NCBI GenBank assembly: GCA_948512295.1
Contig: CAOQRA010000005.1
Location: 39,226-48,455, forward strand
Length of the DNA stretch: 9,230 nucleotides
From: an uncultured Eubacteriales bacterium
GTDB taxonomy: Bacteria > Bacillota > Clostridia > Christensenellales > UBA1242
Reading direction: 5' to 3'
Each line of letters begins with the position of its first letter. The stretch's first letter is position 1. Below, one piece after another: positions 6,843-9,230 of the stretch. The translations under genes were made by a program, and so were the position numbers. The notes under the pieces are model-generated. The model searched no databases. It was given only the letters and a program-made list of their open reading frames with translations, and was not told the origin of the DNA.

Positions 6843-7556
6843 ATGACAACCTCTACAATCGTAATCATAGTTGCAATAGTTGCGTTTTTCATTATGCTTA
6901 GCGCATGCCTTTCTATTGCCAACTATGGCGGCGAACGTTTTTTTGCCATCTATCGGCAAATGGAAAAAATTAAAACGCAAACGGGGTTAAACACCTTTGA
7001 ATTTTTTAATGATATTAATGATAAGTATTTTAATGGCGCGATTAAAGTGGGGGAGGCAGAATATGGCAAAGACGCATATGTTGCAAGCACGTTGCTGTTA
7101 TCTAATCAAACCCGTAATTCAGAATCACTGGCTTCACTTTCAATCATCGCGCATGAGCTTGGGCATGCCTTGCAAGATTTTAACTCATTACAAATACGTA
7201 AGCATTCCATTTTGCGTATCATCGGCAGAATTATCGGGCATTTAATGTTTCCGCTTATAATCGCTGGCATAGTTTTGCTGTTTTTTGGTAACTTTTATTT
7301 CATAATAGGTGTAAGTTTGCTAGGCGTCGCTGTTGCCATTTTCCTTTTTGCTATCATTCTTAAAGCGTTAACCATAAGGATTGAAAAAGGAGCGTCTAAC
7401 AACGCAATTATGTTATTAAAACAATATCTACTGCCTGAGGAAGTTAAAAAATGCAAAAAGTTTTTAAATTCAGCTAGGTTGACCTATTGGGCGGACCTAT
7501 TTCGCACTATGTTTAGTTGGACTTTTCTCACGCGCAAGACCAAAACTTTTAAATAG
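6843..7556 (+). CDS. Divergent YugP-family membrane zinc metallopeptidase
   Basis: This 237-aa protein has a membrane helix at about 5-26, a soluble stretch, and a zinc-protease motif HELGH (H104, E105, H108) in the context SIIAHELGHALQD. A hydrophobic hairpin follows (about 133-177, probably two helices), then IRIEKGASNNA, where E181 aligns with the glutamate of the LPVELDASRRA motif in the neighbouring paralogue and may be the third zinc ligand. Compared with that paralogue, the two arginines are replaced by asparagines and the upstream LTDNFNP-like segment is missing. It resembles the YugP zinc metallopeptidase family (Pfam PF04298, from memory) but is clearly more divergent. The active-site HExxH is intact. 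No Shine-Dalgarno sequence precedes the ATG, and a stop codon (TAA, 6825-6827) blocks upstream extension; the next internal ATG would remove most of the membrane helix. Substrate unknown. The last codon and stop overlap the ribosome site of the next gene. Confidence 0.78.
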   Translation: MTTSTIVIIVAIVAFFIMLSACLSIANYGGERFFAIYRQMEKIKTQTGLNTFEFFNDINDKYFNGAIKVGEAEYGKDAYVASTLLLSNQTRNSESLASLSIIAHELGHALQDFNSLQIRKHSILRIIGRIIGHLMFPLIIAGIVLLFFGNFYFIIGVSLLGVAVAIFLFAIILKALTIRIEKGASNNAIMLLKQYLLPEEVKKCKKFLNSARLTYWADLFRTMFSWTFLTRKTKTFK

Positions 7557-7560
7557 GAGG
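7555..7560 (+). promoter_or_regulatory. Ribosome binding site overlapping upstream stop
   Basis: AGGAGG overlaps the TAG stop (7554-7556) of the first metallopeptidase and lies 5 nt before the ATG of the second. The two genes are therefore probably translated from one message, and the second has a much stronger initiation signal than the first. Confidence 0.8.
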
Positions 7561-7565
7561 TTGTT

Positions 7566-8282
7566 ATGAGTTTAACAGGATATATAATTTCAGGAGCGAT
7601 TTTAATGATTGCAATTTTAATTGCTGTAGTGGCGCAAATTAAAGTTAGCTCCACTTATTCTAAGTATAGCAAAATAGATTGTGATTGTGGCATAACAGGA
7701 CGAGAACTCGCCGAAAAGATTATAAACAGTGCTAATTTAAAGGTGAGTGTAAGGCCGACTCGCGGCAATCTTACAGATAATTTCAATCCAGTCAATCATA
7801 CTATTAATATTTCGCAAGGTAATTACGAAAGCTCATCAATTGCCGCTTTGGGCGTGGTCGCTCATGAGTGCGGGCATGCACTTCAAGAGGCAAAAGGATA
7901 TTTCCCATATAAGGTTAGGCAGTTTGTTGTTAAGGCAAGTAATATTGTGTCCTCTCTTTTAATGCCACTGCTTATTATTGGCTTGATTTTTGATTTTATG
8001 TATATTGGTGGCATTACTGGAATGGTTTTTATTTGGGCTGGCGTGGGTATTTACGGAGTCAGTGTGCTTGCAAATCTTGCGACTCTTCCAGTGGAACTTG
8101 ATGCCTCTCGTCGGGCTATGAAGATGCTAGGCGGTTTTGAAATTATGGATAAAGAAGAGCTTTTCGGCGCAAGAAAAGTACTTTCTGCGGCGGCTTTAAC
8201 CTATCTTGCTTCACTGCTTGTATCTGTGGCTTATCTATTTAGATTTTTGCTTATAGCATTATCTGCGACAAGGGATAGATAA
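7566..8282 (+). CDS. yugP: YugP-type membrane zinc metallopeptidase
   Basis: This 238-aa membrane-embedded protease has the typical YugP-family layout. An N-terminal helix lies at about 5-25, then a soluble segment with LTDNFNP (69-75) and SSSIAALGVVAHECGHALQ. The HExxH zinc motif is H100, E101, H104. Two central membrane helices follow (about 127-145 and 150-172), then LPVELDASRRAMKML with E177 as the probable third zinc ligand. A last helix near 211-232 (LTYLASLLVSVAYLFRFLL) completes it. The length matches the family, whose physiological substrate I do not know. It is 9 bp downstream of a divergent paralogue with the same overall plan, which suggests an old tandem duplication. In many Firmicutes this gene lies in other housekeeping clusters, so its place behind the division-type PBP is uncommon as far as I know. 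No clear terminator follows. Confidence 0.92.
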   Translation: MSLTGYIISGAILMIAILIAVVAQIKVSSTYSKYSKIDCDCGITGRELAEKIINSANLKVSVRPTRGNLTDNFNPVNHTINISQGNYESSSIAALGVVAHECGHALQEAKGYFPYKVRQFVVKASNIVSSLLMPLLIIGLIFDFMYIGGITGMVFIWAGVGIYGVSVLANLATLPVELDASRRAMKMLGGFEIMDKEELFGARKVLSAAALTYLASLLVSVAYLFRFLLIALSATRDR

Positions 8283-8377
8283 TAGGAAAAATAACATTGT
8301 AAGCAAAACCTAGTTTAAATCTTATTGTATATAAATACAATTAAAAACAATAAATTTTAAAAATTTGAGACAAATTA
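8283..8377. other. AT-rich intergenic region upstream of tRNA-Ser
   Basis: Non-coding and very AT-rich. It contains two small inverted repeats: ATTGTAT/ATACAAT around an ATAA centre (8324-8341), and AAATTTT/AAAATTT around one base (8352-8366). Neither is followed by a T-run on the + strand, so they are not convincing terminators. The A/T tracts just upstream of the tRNA promoter could act as an UP element. No open reading frame of note. Confidence 0.5.
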
Positions 8378-8407
8378 TTGACTTGAAATATATAAATGTG
8401 CTAGACT
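8378..8407 (+). promoter_or_regulatory. Promoter of tRNA-Ser
   Basis: A -35 box TTGACT (8378-8383), an 18-bp spacer and a -10 box TAGACT (8402-8407), with TGC immediately upstream of the -10 (extended -10). The expected start near 8414 leaves a leader of about 10 nt before the mature tRNA, the usual arrangement for an independently transcribed tRNA. Confidence 0.75.
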
Positions 8408-8423
8408 ACTATTGTCGGCACAT

Positions 8424-8514
8424 GGGGAGATACTCAAGAGGTCGAAGAGGCGGCCCTGCTAAGGCTGTAGGTCGGGAAACCGGCGCAAGGGTTCAAATCC
8501 CTTTCTTCCCGCCA
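8424..8514 (+). tRNA. tRNA-Ser(GCU)
   Basis: Class II tRNA, 91 nt including an encoded CCA end. The acceptor stem pairs GGGGAGA (8424-8430) with TCTTCCC (8504-8510), with one G-U pair. The discriminator is G8511, as expected for serine, followed by CCA (8512-8514). The D-arm uses CTC/GAG with the GG pair in its loop. The anticodon stem CGGCC/GGCTG encloses loop CTGCTAA with anticodon GCT (8458-8460), reading AGC and AGU. The long variable arm folds as GTCGG/CCGGC (8471-8475 with 8480-8484) capped by a GAAA tetraloop. The T-arm AAGGG/CCCTT holds TTCAAAT. Every arm closes, so the gene looks functional. It has its own promoter and terminator. Confidence 0.98.
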
Positions 8515-8516
8515 AG

Positions 8517-8564
8517 TAAACCCTAAATCGAACACCTAAAAGTTTGGTTTAGGTTTATTTTTTT
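8517..8564 (+). terminator. Rho-independent terminator after tRNA-Ser
   Basis: The 3' arm TTTAGGT (8548-8554) can pair with the near 5' arm ACCTAAA (8534-8540; 7-nt loop). Alternatively, TTTAGGTTTA (8548-8557) can pair with the far 5' arm TAAACC(C)TAAA (8517-8527), which has one bulged C. A run of seven T follows (8558-8564). Either fold ends the tRNA transcript. Confidence 0.75.
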
Positions 8565-8572
8565 GATATAAT
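8544..8572 (+). promoter_or_regulatory. Promoter of the HIT-protein gene, nested in terminator
   Basis: A perfect -10 box TATAAT (8567-8572) lies 17 bp after a -35-like TTGGTT (8544-8549), which falls in the loop and start of the 3' arm of the tRNA terminator. Transcription would begin near 8579, giving a leader of only about 10 nt consisting mostly of the ribosome site AGAGGTG (8578-8584). Confidence 0.65.
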
Positions 8573-8588
8573 ATCTGAGAGGTGAAAT

Positions 8589-9083
8589 ATGCTTAGTGAT
8601 GAAGAGCTTTTAAAGTTATCTTTTAAAGACCTTATTGATATGGGTGTTTGTCCTACATGTTTGGATAAGCGTACTAATCATGGTTTTTTCGGAGACGATA
8701 GTAAATTAAAGACCTATGAAGATGAAGATATTGAATGTTTATTTGTTGCGAATCCTAGGGCTGAGGGGCATATGATGTTATCAACGAAACAACATTTTCA
8801 TGAGCTTAGTGAAGCCCCAGATTTTTTAAATGAAAAGCTCATAAGATTTGCAAAAGTATATATGAAAATTATTAAAGAGGTCTATGGTTGTGAAAGAGTT
8901 TATTTATGCACAATGAGTGACGGACCAATGAATCATTATCACATACAATTAATTCCTAGATATGCTTATGAGGAGAGGGGATCAAAAAACTTTGTAAAAC
9001 CGCGAAAGGAATATGTTTTTGATGAGAAAAAGTTTAATTTTGTTAAAAAAATGATTTATGATTTATCGAAAGACATAAAATAA
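8589..9083 (+). CDS. HIT-family nucleotide-binding protein
   Basis: This 164-aa soluble protein begins at an ATG 4 nt after AGAGGTG. The HIT fold is shown by LFVANPRAEGHMMLSTKQH (51-69), a central helix (about 79-98), and the active-site strand MNHYHIQLIPRY (114-125), where H116-x-H118-x-Q120 carries glutamine in place of the third histidine. HxHxQ is also found in GalT and Ap4A-phosphorylase-type members and suggests nucleotide-transferase or phosphorylase-like chemistry rather than standard Hint hydrolysis, though the reaction is not determined here. An N-terminal CPTC (21-24) with H31 may form a small metal site. The GSKNFVKPR segment near the C-terminus (131-139) and the overall pattern match a clostridial HIT subgroup I recall. 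Single-gene unit with its own promoter; not linked by function to the upstream proteases. Confidence 0.9.
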   Translation: MLSDEELLKLSFKDLIDMGVCPTCLDKRTNHGFFGDDSKLKTYEDEDIECLFVANPRAEGHMMLSTKQHFHELSEAPDFLNEKLIRFAKVYMKIIKEVYGCERVYLCTMSDGPMNHYHIQLIPRYAYEERGSKNFVKPRKEYVFDEKKFNFVKKMIYDLSKDIK

Positions 9084-9153
9084 TTTTTTTTATAAAATCA
9101 CAAATTACTAATATTGGTGTAACTTTTTTAGGTTATTTGAATTTACAAAAATA

Positions 9154-9187
9154 CGACAGGTTGGTGTTAAGCGGACTTGTCGTTTTT
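9154..9187 (+). terminator. Terminator-like hairpin in the 3' tail
   Basis: CGACAGG (9154-9160) pairs with CTTGTCG (9176-9182), 7 bp with one G-U, around a 15-nt loop, and is followed by TTTTT (9183-9187). An A-rich stretch precedes it. It is about 70 nt after the HIT-gene stop and could end that transcript. The loop is larger than usual, so confidence is moderate. The rest of 9084-9230 shows no gene or other signal. Confidence 0.55.
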
Positions 9188-9230
9188 GTATAGTTACAAC
9201 CAGTTTATTTAAACAAGTGGAAAAGCATAT

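Noticed and set aside
6997..7245. 82-codon overlapping frame on the + strand
   Set aside because: It lies entirely within the first metallopeptidase in another frame, whose HELGH motif proves which frame is coding.
8324..8341. ATTGTAT-ATAA-ATACAAT palindrome as terminator of the protease pair
   Set aside because: AT-only hairpin without a downstream T-run on the + strand; recorded only as a small inverted repeat.
1..9230. CRISPR array, insertion sequence, prophage or toxin-antitoxin pair
   Set aside because: No regularly spaced direct repeats, transposase, integrase or paired small toxin/antitoxin genes were found. The tRNA-Ser 3' end is not followed by any visible integrated element or repeated attachment site.

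Overview
The window is AT-rich and every protein-coding gene and the tRNA lie on the + strand. Its gene families (a dcw-type cell-wall cluster with RsmH, a PASTA-tailed class B penicillin-binding protein, YugP-type zinc metallopeptidases, and a clostridial-style HIT protein), strong GGAGG-type ribosome binding sites and sigma-A-like promoters point to a low-GC Firmicute, most likely a member of the Clostridia. The lineage is an inference from gene content. I could not run any search.

Layout. (1) 1-317: the 3' part of an ASCH-domain gene cut by the window edge. (2) 362-754: a self-contained transcription unit with a near-consensus extended -10 promoter, one 104-aa protein of unknown function, and a perfect-palindrome terminator. 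(3) 897-6800: a tightly packed cell-envelope operon. It contains an 826-aa protein with a CvpA-like four-helix membrane N-terminus and a very long uncharacterised C-terminal region, then rsmH (16S rRNA methyltransferase), a bitopic membrane protein in the ftsL position, and an FtsI/SpoVD-type transpeptidase with one PASTA domain. (4) 6807-8282: two adjacent, divergent YugP-family membrane zinc metallopeptidases. The first has a promoter placed so that its mRNA could be leaderless. (5) 8378-8564: a tRNA-Ser(GCU) gene with its own promoter and terminator. (6) 8544-9083: a HIT-family protein whose predicted -35 box lies inside the tRNA terminator hairpin. (7) 9084-9230: a non-coding tail with one terminator-like hairpin.

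How the parts fit. Genes 897-6800 look co-transcribed, with junctions of 1, 29 and 0 bp, and link ribosome maturation (RsmH) with septal peptidoglycan synthesis, as in the classical dcw order mraZ-rsmH-ftsL-pbp. Two departures stand out. The mraZ position is taken by the giant CvpA-like membrane protein, and the cluster stops after the transpeptidase, where murE/mraY would be expected, giving way to two membrane proteases. The best candidates for something undescribed are the CvpA-like protein translationally coupled to rsmH, the divergent FtsL-position protein, the tandem metallopeptidases, and the strongly promoted orphan 104-aa gene. No CRISPR array, insertion sequence, phage gene or toxin-antitoxin pair was seen.
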